Translations under genes and position numbers: made by a program
Assembly: GCA_029945945.1 (NCBI GenBank)
Contig: JAQSDM010000009.1
Coordinates: forward strand, 496,001-560,000
Source of the DNA: Algoriphagus sp.
GTDB lineage: Bacteria > Bacteroidota > Bacteroidia > Cytophagales > Cyclobacteriaceae
DNA: 64,000 nt
Reading direction: 5' to 3'
Part shown: one piece after another, positions 11,271-20,478 of the stretch
How positions within the stretch are numbered: position 1 is the stretch's first letter
Layout: every line of letters starts with the position of its first letter
The notes under the pieces: generated by a model
What the model was told of the DNA's origin: nothing
Databases searched by the model: none
The model's input: the letters and a program-made list of their open reading frames with translations, nothing else

Positions 11271-11291
11271 GTCGGATGACCGATGACGGGT
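11271..11291. repeat. Short heptad patch after the DMT transporter
   Basis: Three 7-nt units, GTCGGAT, GACCGAT and GACGGGT, start 4 nt after the stop codon. On its own this would be unremarkable; it is listed because longer 7-nt arrays occur elsewhere in the window. Confidence 0.4.
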
Positions 11292-11428
11292 GCTTCAGCA
11301 TGCTTGATACCAATGCCGGAATAAATCAGCATCCTTCTTTATATCAGTATTTTTACTAGCTCAGATAAATTGCTGCTGAAAAGCGATTATCAGACTAAAG
11401 ATAAAACACGGTAGCAATGACGAAAAAA

Positions 11429-11457
11429 AAAATCCGGAAGTTTTAGCCTCCGGATTT
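11429..11457 (-). terminator. Terminator of the 11479-12222 lipoprotein gene
   Basis: Arms AAATCCGGA and TCCGGATTT enclose an 11-nt loop, followed on the minus strand by a long T run. It lies about 20 nt after the stop. Confidence 0.8.
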
Positions 11458-11478
11458 CAATTTAAAGGGAATGAATGA

Positions 11479-12222
11479 TTATCTCAATTCCAATTCAATA
11501 TCTGTGGAAGCCTTAATTTTTGCCTCTACTTTTTGGTAAATGGCTGCATTTTTATCCTTGGTAATGAGCAAAATACCATCCGTCAAAACAGCTTTTTCCA
11601 ATTCTGAAGTGGTGATTGAACTGAACCAGCCTTTTGCGTTAATTTCCAAAAGTGCCAATGGATTTTTTACTGCCTCGATGTTAAACAAAGCATCATCATC
11701 TTCTGCCTCCAGCTCAACATTGAAATCAAAATCATCGTCATCGTTACCGAAAACCTGAAATTTGAAAGGGACAGCTCTTCCATCCAGGTACTGAAAAGTT
11801 CCGTCTAACTGGATACTTGGCTCGCTTTTATCATCAATGACGTCGATTTCAAATTCGATTTCTTCATAATTTCCTGCAGGGATATTGATGAAAAAGTCCA
11901 CTGATGCATCTAATTCATTGAAATTGATTTTTTTGATTTCAGGAAACTTAAGTTTGATTTCACGCTCAAATTCACCGTTTTTATCAACTCCTTCTGTTTC
12001 CAATTCGATGTCTTTGATTTGCAGAAAACCGCTATTCACATTCAGACCAACAGTAGAGATTCTTGCGCCGGGGATGGTGCTTGTTGGGATTTTCACTCCA
12101 ATTCCAATTTTAACCTCGCCAGTTCCAATACTTGTAATATCGGAATCTTCTTCTGAGCAGGAGAATAGAAGGGAAGAGCCGAGAGTTAATCCTAGGAAGA
12201 ATAGTTTTTGATGCGTTTTCAT
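11479..12222 (-). CDS. Lipoprotein of unknown function, DUF4382-like
   Basis: A 247-residue protein with a lipoprotein signal ending in the lipobox LLFSC (Cys22), followed by acidic EEDSD. The body starts TGEVKIGIGVKI and contains AGNYEEIEFEIDV, resembling the beta-sandwich DUF4382 family, with a strongly acidic stretch (NDDDDFDFNVELEAEDDD) at about residues 160-180 that could bind calcium. Family membership is my inference from pattern, not a confirmed match. The neighbouring genes are unrelated. Confidence 0.6.
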   Translation of the reverse strand: MKTHQKLFFLGLTLGSSLLFSCSEEDSDITSIGTGEVKIGIGVKIPTSTIPGARISTVGLNVNSGFLQIKDIELETEGVDKNGEFEREIKLKFPEIKKINFNELDASVDFFINIPAGNYEEIEFEIDVIDDKSEPSIQLDGTFQYLDGRAVPFKFQVFGNDDDDFDFNVELEAEDDDALFNIEAVKNPLALLEINAKGWFSSITTSELEKAVLTDGILLITKDKNAAIYQKVEAKIKASTDIELELR

Positions 12223-12601
12223 AGCATTGATTTTTTGATCTTAGGTTTATTGTTTCTCAAAAACTTAACCAATTTTTCAAGCCTGTTTTAAAATGTTGTC
12301 CTGGAAAGTAAGCCTGAGCCATAGAACTGTGAAGAATAATTTTTTAAGTTGAAATCCATAAAATTCAAAAAAATGGTTGATTTTCAAGTGATTAAGATTC
12401 ATAAAACTTATCCTGAAACCGGATTTTATAATCAAATGGGCAATTAAATTTGAACCAAAGGGATCCGGTTTTTATTTCTATTCCTTGAAAATTTTTTAAG
12501 ACAAGGCCTAACTTCCCTAAAATTATCTTTTGGCTTTGGATACTGATTTGATGCTTGGTCAATAATACACAGTGGCTTACCTTTAACCTTATTTTAAAAC
12601 A
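12223..12601. other. Intergenic region upstream of pncB
   Basis: 379 bases without a convincing gene. A 24-codon ORF at 12373 has no support. A candidate promoter for pncB lies near its right end. Confidence 0.5.
12555..12585 (+). promoter_or_regulatory. Candidate pncB promoter
   Basis: TTG (12555-12557) is followed after 20 nt by TACCTTTA (12578-12585), close to TAnnTTTG, about 17 nt before the start codon. Confidence 0.4.
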
Positions 12602-14095
12602 ATGAAAATCACAAAAGATCTATATCAGGGTTCGCTGGCACTTTTGACCGATTTCTACCAACTCACCATGGCCAATGGCTATTGGAAATCAGGAAAGGCA
12701 GAGCAAGAAGCGGTTTTTAACCTCTTTTTCAGAAAGCATCCATTTCAGGGCGGATTTACGGTGGCAGCCGGTCTGGATTACATGATAGATTTCTGCAAGA
12801 ATTTTAAATTCAAAAAAGAAGATCTGGATTATCTGGGAGCAATGAAAACCAAGGTTGGAAGCCCCATGTTTGAGCCTGATTTTTTGGACTATCTCGGAAA
12901 AATGGAATTCAGCTGCGATATCGAAGCAGTTGAAGAAGGCACAGTCGTATTTCCAAACACACCTTTAGTTCGAGTGAAAGGACCTTTGATCCAGTGCCAG
13001 TTATTGGAAACTCCGCTTCTTAATATTATTAATTTTCAAACTTTGATTGCCACCAAAGCAGCTCGAATGAATTTAGCAACTCAAGGTCAGCCTATCCTGG
13101 AGTTTGGGCTGAGAAGAGCACAAGGTATTGACGGAGCATTGGCTGCTTCCCGTGCCGCATACATTGGTGGATGTACTTCCACAAGCAATGTGCTGGCAGG
13201 AAAGCTATTTGGAATCCCTGTTTCAGGTACGCATGCGCATAGCTGGATTATGTCTTTCGAAACCGAATTAGAAGCCTTTGAAGCATATGCCGAGGCATTT
13301 CCGGATCATTGTATTTTTCTGGTTGATACCTACGATACTATTAATGGTGTGCGCAATGCAATCAAAGTAGGTGAGATTTTGCGAAGCAAAGGAAAAGAGA
13401 TGGTCGGGATCCGGATAGACTCCGGTGACCTGGCCTATTTCAGCAATAAGGCGAGAGAAATGATGGACGAGGCCGGTTTTCCGGATGCGAAGATTGTTGC
13501 TTCCAATGACCTTGACGAACATTTAATCAGTTCCCTGAAAAGTCAGGAAGCTTCTATAGATATCTGGGGAGTAGGTACGAAGCTGGTTACAGCTTTTGAT
13601 CAACCAGCTTTGGGTGCGGTTTATAAATTATCCGCTATCAAACTGGAAGACGGAACCTGGGAACCGAAGCTTAAACTTTCTCAGCAATCAATCAAAATCA
13701 ATATTCCGGGAATCCATAATGTGAAGCGATATCTCTCCAACGGGAAAGCTGTAGCGGATATGATCTACCTGGAAGATCAGGAGATCAATCCAAAAAACAC
13801 GATGATTATTGACCCGGTGGATCCAACGCACAGAAAGCGATTGATGCCGATGTATTATCAGGAGGAGATTTTGCTAAAGCCAATTTTCAGGAAAGGGGAA
13901 ATAGTGTTTGCCGGAGCTACTCTAGATGAGATCAGAAAACGGGCAACTGAGCAACTTGAAACATTTGACAAAACCCATAAACGTTTGGTAAACCCGCACG
14001 TCTATCCTGTTGGTTTGGAAGAAAATCTGCATCATTTACGAATGGATCTGGTGTTGAAGGCAAAGCAATTTGACAATGGAAATGAATCGTTATAA
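12602..14095 (+). CDS. pncB: Nicotinate phosphoribosyltransferase
   Basis: Converts nicotinate and PRPP to nicotinate mononucleotide in NAD salvage. The 497 residues contain LLTDFYQLTMANGYW at the N-terminus, EFGLRRAQGIDGALAASRAAY, GTHAHSWIMSF with the conserved histidines, DTYDT, RIDSGDLAY and SNDLDE. Length fits the longer bacterial/eukaryotic-type NAPRTase. Its 3' end overlaps pncA, so the two are translated in series and form a nicotinamide-to-NaMN pathway. Confidence 0.95.
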   Translation: MKITKDLYQGSLALLTDFYQLTMANGYWKSGKAEQEAVFNLFFRKHPFQGGFTVAAGLDYMIDFCKNFKFKKEDLDYLGAMKTKVGSPMFEPDFLDYLGKMEFSCDIEAVEEGTVVFPNTPLVRVKGPLIQCQLLETPLLNIINFQTLIATKAARMNLATQGQPILEFGLRRAQGIDGALAASRAAYIGGCTSTSNVLAGKLFGIPVSGTHAHSWIMSFETELEAFEAYAEAFPDHCIFLVDTYDTINGVRNAIKVGEILRSKGKEMVGIRIDSGDLAYFSNKAREMMDEAGFPDAKIVASNDLDEHLISSLKSQEASIDIWGVGTKLVTAFDQPALGAVYKLSAIKLEDGTWEPKLKLSQQSIKINIPGIHNVKRYLSNGKAVADMIYLEDQEINPKNTMIIDPVDPTHRKRLMPMYYQEEILLKPIFRKGEIVFAGATLDEIRKRATEQLETFDKTHKRLVNPHVYPVGLEENLHHLRMDLVLKAKQFDNGNESL

Positions 14096-14708
14096 AAGTG
14101 CTCTGATCATTGTGGACGTTCAAAACGACTTTATTCCCGGAGGAGCTTTGGCAGTAAAAGAGGGAGATCAGGTTGTACCGATCATTAACTCACTTCAGGG
14201 AAAATTTCCAACTGTCATCGGCACACAGGATTTCCATCCGGCAGATCACGGAAGCTTCGCAGCAAATCATCCCGGAAAAAATCCGGGAGAATTCATCGAT
14301 TTAAATGGTCTGAATCAGATCCTTTGGCCTGTGCACTGTGTGCAAGGTTCGCCAGGGGCTGAGTTTCAAAAAGATTTAATTCGTGAAGGTTGGGCAGCTA
14401 TTTTTCAAAAAGGAATGAATCCGGGCGTCGATTCCTATTCAGGATTTTATGATAATGCGAGAAGAGGTGACACCGGTTTGGGAGATTTTCTGAAGGAAAA
14501 AGGAATCAAGACAGTTTTCGTAGCAGGTTTGGCGCTTGATTACTGCGTCAAGTTTACTGCTTTGGATGCCGTCAGTCTGGGTTTTGAGACTTATTTAATT
14601 GTGGACGCAACACGGGCTGTAAATATCCAACCAACAGACGGCGAACTGGCAATCAGGGAAATGGAAGCTGCCGGAGTAAAAATCATCAAAAGCAACGAAG
14701 TGATTTAA
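14082..14708 (+). CDS. pncA: Nicotinamidase
   Basis: Hydrolyses nicotinamide to nicotinate, the substrate of the preceding pncB product. Cysteine hydrolase (isochorismatase) fold: catalytic Asp12 in ALIIVDVQNDF, the metal site DFHPADHGSF, the conserved lysine in FQKGMNPGVDSYSGF and the nucleophile Cys in LALDYCVKFTA. In-frame ATGs exist at 14070, 14076 and 14082; the last gives the standard N-terminus, with a 14-nt overlap with pncB. The order pncB-pncA-thioesterase with short gaps indicates one operon. Confidence 0.93.
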   Translation: MNRYKSALIIVDVQNDFIPGGALAVKEGDQVVPIINSLQGKFPTVIGTQDFHPADHGSFAANHPGKNPGEFIDLNGLNQILWPVHCVQGSPGAEFQKDLIREGWAAIFQKGMNPGVDSYSGFYDNARRGDTGLGDFLKEKGIKTVFVAGLALDYCVKFTALDAVSLGFETYLIVDATRAVNIQPTDGELAIREMEAAGVKIIKSNEVI

Positions 14709-14718
14709 CCAGAAAATT

Positions 14719-15237
14719 ATGTTTGAATACAATCCAGGTAAGCACTATCCGCAAGACACTGAAAGCAGAGTTGTGATTCGCTTTCAGGATTGCGATCCGA
14801 TGCAGCATCTGAATAATGCCAAGTACTTTGATTATTACTTCAACGCAAGAGAAGATCAGGTTCCAAAATTATACGGGTTGGAAATTATCGATCTGATCCG
14901 AACGTACCAATCTGCCTGGGTAGTTTACAATCACAACATCAGCTACGTAAAACCTGCCATGGTAGGAGAGTGGGTGAGAATCATAAGCCGGATCATTTGG
15001 CATAATCACAATACAATCGTAGTTGAGTACTTCATGACGGACGATTCCAAAACACAATTGAAAAATGTCCTGTGGTCTACCATGCGGTATGTTACCTTGA
15101 AAGAAGGAAAATCAACCGACCATACCGGGGCAGTGGAAGAGTTTCTGAAAGCGACCTCCGGAAATCTGGATATCAGTGGGATGGATATAAGAGATCGGGT
15201 GAAAAAGCTGTCTTTGGAATTGAAAAAGGAAGTTTGA
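14719..15237 (+). CDS. Acyl-CoA thioesterase (4HBT hotdog fold)
   Basis: A 172-residue single hotdog-domain protein with the 4HBT signature VIRFQDCDPMQHLNNAKYF, where the Asp of the DCDPMQH stretch is the usual catalytic residue. The family hydrolyses acyl-CoA thioesters. It starts 10 nt after pncA in the same operon, but a link to NAD salvage is not evident. Substrate unknown. A terminator follows. Confidence 0.8.
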   Translation: MFEYNPGKHYPQDTESRVVIRFQDCDPMQHLNNAKYFDYYFNAREDQVPKLYGLEIIDLIRTYQSAWVVYNHNISYVKPAMVGEWVRIISRIIWHNHNTIVVEYFMTDDSKTQLKNVLWSTMRYVTLKEGKSTDHTGAVEEFLKATSGNLDISGMDIRDRVKKLSLELKKEV

Positions 15238-15268
15238 GAATATATTGAAATGTCTCTTTGCGGACAAG

Positions 15269-15300
15269 ACCTGTACATAACCGTACAGGTTTTTCTTTTT
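15269..15300 (+). terminator. Terminator of the pncB-pncA-thioesterase operon
   Basis: Arms ACCTGTAC (15269-15276) and GTACAGGT (15283-15290), 6-nt loop, then a T-rich tail. Confidence 0.85.
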
Positions 15301-15612
15301 AAAAAATTTAAAATCAGACACTTAGAAAATATTCAAAAATTAATTTTTGCTAATACTTAAAATTCTGTGCAACCTCCATTTTTCGCAAAAACCCTGTTTT
15401 CTGTCCGCCTTCGTTACAGTCGGACAGAGAAGTGCCCATATTTTAGACAGGTTTGGTTAAGATTCTGTGTCCATTTCAGAATAATGTATTGCGAAACTGT
15501 TAAATAATTAAAATAAATCGGAGTCGCTGCGGGTGATTTTCGCGGAGCATTTTGGCATTGGTACATGATGTGCAAAAAGGAATGCATATCAATATTCTAA
15601 ACCAACACTATT
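15301..15612. other. Intergenic region upstream of the 15613 gene
   Basis: 312 bases with no gene. The only structured signal I see is a -24/-12-like element near the right end, listed separately. Confidence 0.5.
15558..15574 (+). promoter_or_regulatory. Candidate sigma-54 promoter (-24/-12)
   Basis: TTGGTAC then ATGAT then GTGCA places GG (15560-15561) exactly 10 nt before GC (15572-15573), the invariant spacing of RpoN promoters (TGGCAC-N5-TTGCA). Start of transcription would be near 15585, 28 nt before the ATG. A sigma-54 activator is encoded at 48425. Single-site evidence only. Confidence 0.35.
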
Positions 15613-16200
15613 ATGAAAACCTTATTCACTTTCGCACTTGCAGGACTTTTAGCTACCAGCAGCCTTGCAGCCAAGTCAAATGAAGACTTGATGGCTATGT
15701 CAAATGTCAATGCCAAATTCAAGAAGATCAACGTACTCCTGAAAGAAGGAGTTGGAGAAGCCAAAATCGCCATTCTGGATAAATTTGGAAAGAAACTACA
15801 CCAAAGAAAGGTTCAGGCAACAGACCGTGATGTGGTGGTTCCCTACGATTTGAATACACTTCCATGTGGTGAATATCAAGTAATGATCACGACTGATGAA
15901 GAGCAGATTTTCTATTCTGTTGAGACTTTTGAGAAGCCACAGCCAATTGAAGAATATCCCTTGATGGCCTACGGAAAGCAGATAGATGATCACACCGTTA
16001 ATCTTTCAGTGATCGGATTGGAAGAACCTGGAGTAAACGTGAAAATCAAATCCCAAAAAGGTAATCGTACCATCCTGGAGGAGAATATCGACCAAGCCGA
16101 AGGATTCAAGAAGAACTACAAATTTGAAGGATTGAGTCCGGAAGAGATTTACTTCGAAATCACAGATGCCAAAGGCAGAAGCAGAACACTTTATTTTTAA
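15613..16200 (+). CDS. Secreted protein of unknown function with beta-sandwich pattern
   Basis: A 195-residue protein with a Sec signal peptide (MKTLFTFALAGLLATSSLAA). The mature part looks like two short beta-sandwich units: one with AKIAILDKFGKKLHQRKV and VPYDLNTLPCGEYQVMI, the other with VKIKSQKGNRTILEENI and FEITDAKGRSRTLYF. This resembles the Ig-like modules that follow surface proteins in Bacteroidota, here standing alone. I do not recognise a named family. It may be under sigma-54 control (see 15558). Confidence 0.7.
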   Translation: MKTLFTFALAGLLATSSLAAKSNEDLMAMSNVNAKFKKINVLLKEGVGEAKIAILDKFGKKLHQRKVQATDRDVVVPYDLNTLPCGEYQVMITTDEEQIFYSVETFEKPQPIEEYPLMAYGKQIDDHTVNLSVIGLEEPGVNVKIKSQKGNRTILEENIDQAEGFKKNYKFEGLSPEEIYFEITDAKGRSRTLYF

Positions 16201-16221
16201 GAGAACCACGCCTATTGGGAT

Positions 16222-16253
16222 GCCTCACTTCGAAAGGAGTGAGGCTTTTTTTT
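16222..16253 (+). terminator. Terminator of the 15613 gene
   Basis: Arms GCCTCACT (16222-16229) and AGTGAGGC (16238-16245), 8-nt loop, then T8. Confidence 0.85.
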
Positions 16254-16281
16254 GCTCGTAATCTGTTGAAAAAGTTGGTTT

Positions 16282-17247
16282 TCAATTTCTCAAAACAAGA
16301 TTTCTGGCTTTTTCAAGCAAGGATTTCTTTTGGGATAAACTCAATGAAACCGGAAGTTGGGCGATGCCGATGAGTCTTCGGAGGATTTCCACTCCTTGAT
16401 ATTGATCCAGCAACTCAGCTGAAAATGGATGTTTGTATTCTTTCAGAAATTCCTTCCTCAGATTTTCGTGCTGATGAGCCAGGCTAAAATGTGCGAATAA
16501 GACTCCCAAATCAAATTCCTTATCACCCAGGAATCCAAATTCCGGATCGATGATTTTCAATCCACCTGCCACATTTAACCAGCTTCCCGGATAGAAATCA
16601 CCCTGCAGCAATGTGTTTCCGTTGGATAAATATCGGTCCCCTAGTTTGGTTAAAGCTTCTTTTAATTCCTTTTCCCTTTTGTAATCCATACTGATTTCCT
16701 GTAAACCCTGCTGTATTGAATCCAGGTCGAAACCATTTTCCACTGCAAAAGGAAAGTTGAAAATATGCTCGTGATTTAGTTTTTTCATTACTGAATTATC
16801 CGGAAAACTCTCAATTTGAAGTCCATGAAGGGCATTCAGATAATCCGCGAGACCTTTTAAAATCTGTGGATCCAGTGTATTTTTCCCACCGTATAAGAAA
16901 GTGAAATCAGAACCCAATCCAAGATCTTCCAGAATCAAAAGATGGCTTTCGGGCAAATAGGCCAATACTTTGGGAGAAAAGCCTTTCAATACTTTGTCAG
17001 TTTCGATCAAAGAATAGTAGGTTTTTTCGATCTCAATTCGATTGATCGGTGCAGCGATTTGAGGATACTTTCGCACGTATGGTTTTGATTGTTTCAGGAT
17101 CACAGACCGACGATTGGTTTTCACTCTCAAAACGAGATTCATATTTCCTTCACCGGCAGGATCAGAGGAAACCAGTATTTCTCCTTTTTCCCAAAATGGA
17201 AGTCTTTGCAATTCTTCCAGGCTCGTATTTTCTTCCAATTCAATCAT
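16282..17247 (-). CDS. APH-fold kinase, methylthioribose kinase-like
   Basis: A 321-residue protein of the aminoglycoside phosphotransferase/choline kinase fold. Seen: N-lobe segment VILKQSKPYV with the ATP-binding lysine, hinge region LLILEDLGLG, catalytic loop LLQGDFYPGSWLN (Asp as base, Asn binding metal) and the metal-binding IDPEFGFLG, where DPE replaces DFG as in MtnK. The GDFYPGSWL and DPEF patterns point to methylthioribose kinase or a relative, but no other methionine-salvage gene lies nearby, so the substrate is open. It is divergent from the 17427 acyl-CoA dehydrogenase. Confidence 0.7.
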   Translation of the reverse strand: MIELEENTSLEELQRLPFWEKGEILVSSDPAGEGNMNLVLRVKTNRRSVILKQSKPYVRKYPQIAAPINRIEIEKTYYSLIETDKVLKGFSPKVLAYLPESHLLILEDLGLGSDFTFLYGGKNTLDPQILKGLADYLNALHGLQIESFPDNSVMKKLNHEHIFNFPFAVENGFDLDSIQQGLQEISMDYKREKELKEALTKLGDRYLSNGNTLLQGDFYPGSWLNVAGGLKIIDPEFGFLGDKEFDLGVLFAHFSLAHQHENLRKEFLKEYKHPFSAELLDQYQGVEILRRLIGIAQLPVSLSLSQKKSLLEKARNLVLRN

Positions 17248-17387
17248 TATTTATAAACACATTTTTTAATGAAGCATCCTTTAAAGGTTAAATTTTAAAC
17301 TTCCTTCTCCAATTTGAAAAATGACAATTGGCTGAAATAACCTGATTTCGCTTGTGTAATAACCAACTTACCGGAACCAAAAATTCC

Positions 17388-17395
17388 TATTTTTG
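17388..17395 (+). promoter_or_regulatory. Candidate -7 element for the acyl-CoA dehydrogenase gene
   Basis: TATTTTTG matches TAnnTTTG perfectly, 32 nt before the start codon. No TTG sits 19 nt upstream, so the call rests on the -7 element only. Confidence 0.35.
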
Positions 17396-17426
17396 ATCAG
17401 AATTAAACCCATAATAGAAATTACGC

Positions 17427-18584
17427 ATGTTTGGACTCCCCAGAACTCTTTTTAACGATGAGCATGATCTCTTCAGAGTGAGTGTAAGAGATTTTATTGC
17501 CAAAGAAGTGACTCCACATAACGCCGAATGGGAGAGGAATAAGATGGTTTCCAGGGAAGCCTGGCTGAAATTTGGCGAAAATGGATTTTTGGGAATTCAA
17601 GCTCCGGAAGCCTTTGGCGGAATGGATATTAAAGATTTCCGATACAATGCGATCTTGATAGAGGAACTCGGATTGAGTGGTTGCTCGGGTCCTGCAATCG
17701 GTTTTCCGCTCCATAGCGATATTGTGATGCCTTATATTCTGCATTATGCGACCAAAGAAGCCAAGCAGAAATATTTGCCAAAAATGATCACCGGTGATTA
17801 CATCGGTGCAATCGCGATGACAGAACCGGGTGCCGGATCAGATCTTCAAGGGATCAGAACAGGTGCAGTTGACATGGGCGATCATTATCTGGTTAATGGC
17901 TCCAAGACTTTCATCACAAATGGTTATTTATCTGACGTGGTGGTGGTAGCTGTGAAAACTGACCCAGGGAAAGGCGCCAAAGGAATGAGCTTATTACTTT
18001 TGGATAATTCTATGGCTGGTTATACCAAGGGAATTCCTTTTGAAAAAGTCGGATTGCACGCACAGGATACCTGCGAACTGTTTTTCGAAGATGTGAAAGT
18101 GCCTAAAGAAAACTTGCTCGGAAAGACAGGAGAAGGCTTCAAGTACCTTATGACTGAGCTTGCTCAAGAGCGATTGGTTGTTGCTTTGGCAGCAATTGCC
18201 TTGGGAGAATACATGCTGCAAGCTACACTCAGTTATGTGAAACAGCGGAAAGCTTTTAACAAGAGCATTTCAGAATTCCAGAATACACGATTCAAGTTGG
18301 CAGAAATGACTGCTGCATTGGAGCAAGGGAGAATCTATTGTGATCAATTGGTGCTACTTCACAACGACAAAAAAGTAGATCCTGCAATGGCCTCCGCTGC
18401 CAAGTATAACATGACAGAACTTCAATGCAAGGTTGCCGATGAATGTGTGCAGCTTCATGGAGGATATGGTTACATGTGGGAATACGGAGTGGCGAGAGCC
18501 TATGCTGATGCCAGGGTGCAGCGAATCTATGCCGGAACAAATGAGATTATGAAAGAGCTTATAGCGAGAAAAATTTTGCAGTAG
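17427..18584 (+). CDS. Acyl-CoA dehydrogenase, long-chain/isovaleryl type
   Basis: FAD enzyme that oxidises acyl-CoA in beta-oxidation or branched amino-acid breakdown. The 385 residues have AIAMTEPGAGSDLQGI, the FAD/substrate segment GSKTFITNG, LHGGYGYMWEYGVAR and the closing RVQRIYAGTNEIMKE. In medium-chain enzymes the catalytic base is the Glu of IYEGT; here it is IYAGT. A Glu is instead present in LAQERL in the middle helix, the arrangement seen in long-chain and isovaleryl-CoA dehydrogenases. It is followed by an acyl-CoA synthetase, supporting fatty-acid use. Confidence 0.88.
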   Translation: MFGLPRTLFNDEHDLFRVSVRDFIAKEVTPHNAEWERNKMVSREAWLKFGENGFLGIQAPEAFGGMDIKDFRYNAILIEELGLSGCSGPAIGFPLHSDIVMPYILHYATKEAKQKYLPKMITGDYIGAIAMTEPGAGSDLQGIRTGAVDMGDHYLVNGSKTFITNGYLSDVVVVAVKTDPGKGAKGMSLLLLDNSMAGYTKGIPFEKVGLHAQDTCELFFEDVKVPKENLLGKTGEGFKYLMTELAQERLVVALAAIALGEYMLQATLSYVKQRKAFNKSISEFQNTRFKLAEMTAALEQGRIYCDQLVLLHNDKKVDPAMASAAKYNMTELQCKVADECVQLHGGYGYMWEYGVARAYADARVQRIYAGTNEIMKELIARKILQ

Positions 18585-18662
18585 AAGCAGTCAGCTATTG
18601 TTGAAACCCATAAAAAGTAAGTAATTCCCAGAAATTAGCAACTCACCCAAAATACGAATACA

Positions 18663-20345
18663 ATGAATGACTTTCCCTGGTTAAAGCATTATCCTGCTTC
18701 AGTTGATAAACAGGTTAATTATGCAGCATACGGCAGTATTTCAGAGCTTTTTGACGAATGCGTAAAAAAATATTCTGACTCAGTCGCGTATGAATGCATG
18801 GGGAAAACGATGTCTTTTAATGAATTGGAGATACAGAGTGCAAACTTTGCAAATTACCTGACTGAGGTACTCAAGCTGAAGAAAGGAACCCGCGTTGCGA
18901 TCCAGATGCCAAATATCCTCCAATATCCGATTGCCATGTTTGGAGCTCTTCGGGCAGGTATGATTGTGGTCAATACGAATCCGCTTTACACTTCGGCCGA
19001 GATGAAACATCAATTCAATGATTCGGGGGCTGAGGTGATCGTGATCGTTGCAAATTTTGCCTGCAACCTGGAAAAGATTCTTCCCGAAATCAAAGCAAAA
19101 CACATCATTCTGACTGAATTGGGAGACTTATTGGGTGGTCTGAAAGGGACGATTGTGAATATTGTTGTGAAGCACGTGAAGAAAATGGTTCCTGCTTACT
19201 CTCTTCCAAAAGCAGTTTCCTTTAAATCTGTTTTGTCCCAGGGTGCTAAACATAAATTCGAACCGAAAAAGCTCAGTCTTTCTGATTCAGCTTTCCTTCA
19301 ATATACAGGAGGTACCACAGGAGTATCCAAAGGTGCAGAGCTGACCCATGGAAATATCGTGGCAAACATGCAGCAGATTTCTGCCTGGATGAAGCCAAAG
19401 TTGAAAGAGCGGGAAGAGATTGTTGTGACCGCACTTCCTCTTTATCACATTTTTGCTCTTACTGTCAATTGCCTGGCGATGCTCAAAATCGGAGCTCATA
19501 ACTTATTGATCACCAATCCGAGAGACATGCCGGGCTTTATCAAGGAACTTTCGAAGAAGAAGTTTACGGTCTTTACAGGAGTCAATACTTTGTTCAATGG
19601 ATTATTGAATCAGGAAGCTTTCAGGGCATTGAATTTCAGTAGTTTAAAGATTGCAGTGGGCGGCGGGATGGCCGTTCAAAAAGCGACAGCAGAAAAATGG
19701 AAAGCGCTCACAGGAGTGCCTTTGGCAGAAGGATATGGCCTGACGGAAACGTCCCCGGTAGCGACTTGTAATCCAATCGACGGAACTGAAAGAATCGGAA
19801 CCATTGGAATTCCTCTTCCCAATACCGAGGTAAAGATTTGTGACGACGAGGGCAATGAGCTTCTGATTGGTGAGCGTGGCGAGATTTATATCAAAGGTCC
19901 CCAAGTCATGAAAGGCTACTGGAACAGACCGGATGAAACAGCCTTGGTAATGAATGGCGAATGGTTTAAATCAGGTGATATCGGAATCATGGATAATGAA
20001 GGTTTTGTGAAAATCGTCGACCGAAAGAAAGAAATGATTCTCGTTTCCGGATTCAATGTCTATCCAAATGAAGTGGAAGATGCCATTGCCTCATGTCCCG
20101 GAGTATTGGAAGTGGGCGTAATCGGAATGCCGGATCCCAAGTCAAACGAAAAAGTAGTAGCCTATGTGGTGACCAAAGATTTGTCCCTTACAGCTGAGAA
20201 AATCATTGAGCATTGCAAAGAATCGCTAACGAATTATAAAGTGCCTAGAGAAGTCTATTTCACAGATGAATTGCCAAAATCCAATGTTGGAAAAATCCTG
20301 CGACGGGTAATCAAGGAAAGGCATATGGAGAAATTGAGCAAATAA
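18663..20345 (+). CDS. fadD: Long-chain fatty acid-CoA ligase
   Basis: Activates fatty acids to acyl-CoA through an acyl-adenylate. The 560 residues carry the P-loop motif YTGGTTGVSKGAELTH, the adenylate motif GYGLTETSPVA, FKSGDIG, the linker DRKKEMILVSGFNVYPNEVE and the C-terminal catalytic lysine in PKSNVGKILRR. Length matches FadD. It lies 78 nt after the acyl-CoA dehydrogenase and ends at a strong shared terminator. Confidence 0.9.
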   Translation: MNDFPWLKHYPASVDKQVNYAAYGSISELFDECVKKYSDSVAYECMGKTMSFNELEIQSANFANYLTEVLKLKKGTRVAIQMPNILQYPIAMFGALRAGMIVVNTNPLYTSAEMKHQFNDSGAEVIVIVANFACNLEKILPEIKAKHIILTELGDLLGGLKGTIVNIVVKHVKKMVPAYSLPKAVSFKSVLSQGAKHKFEPKKLSLSDSAFLQYTGGTTGVSKGAELTHGNIVANMQQISAWMKPKLKEREEIVVTALPLYHIFALTVNCLAMLKIGAHNLLITNPRDMPGFIKELSKKKFTVFTGVNTLFNGLLNQEAFRALNFSSLKIAVGGGMAVQKATAEKWKALTGVPLAEGYGLTETSPVATCNPIDGTERIGTIGIPLPNTEVKICDDEGNELLIGERGEIYIKGPQVMKGYWNRPDETALVMNGEWFKSGDIGIMDNEGFVKIVDRKKEMILVSGFNVYPNEVEDAIASCPGVLEVGVIGMPDPKSNEKVVAYVVTKDLSLTAEKIIEHCKESLTNYKVPREVYFTDELPKSNVGKILRRVIKERHMEKLSK

Positions 20346-20436
20346 AAGTTAACTGCAAGGGTGGCATCCCCACTTTGGACTGTGTCCTTACAGTCCAATA
20401 ACAATTATTTCCTTTTGCAAATGCTTCATCTATCTC

Positions 20437-20474
20437 AAACAAAAAAGCCACCCTAGCAGGTGGCTTTTTTGTTT
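20437..20474. terminator. Bidirectional terminator between fadD and uxs
   Basis: A 16-bp perfect stem (AAACAAAAAAGCCACC, 20437-20452, with 20459-20474) and a 6-nt loop, A-rich on the left and T-rich on the right, sits between two convergent genes. Confidence 0.9.
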
Positions 20475-20478
20475 ATGA

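Noticed and set aside
12373..12447. 24-codon ORF upstream of pncB
   Set aside because: No recognisable family or translation signal; expected by chance in AT-rich DNA.
20377..20396. Hairpin GGACTGT/ACAGTCC after fadD
   Set aside because: Lacks a T run; the strong terminator 40 nt further explains the end of transcription.
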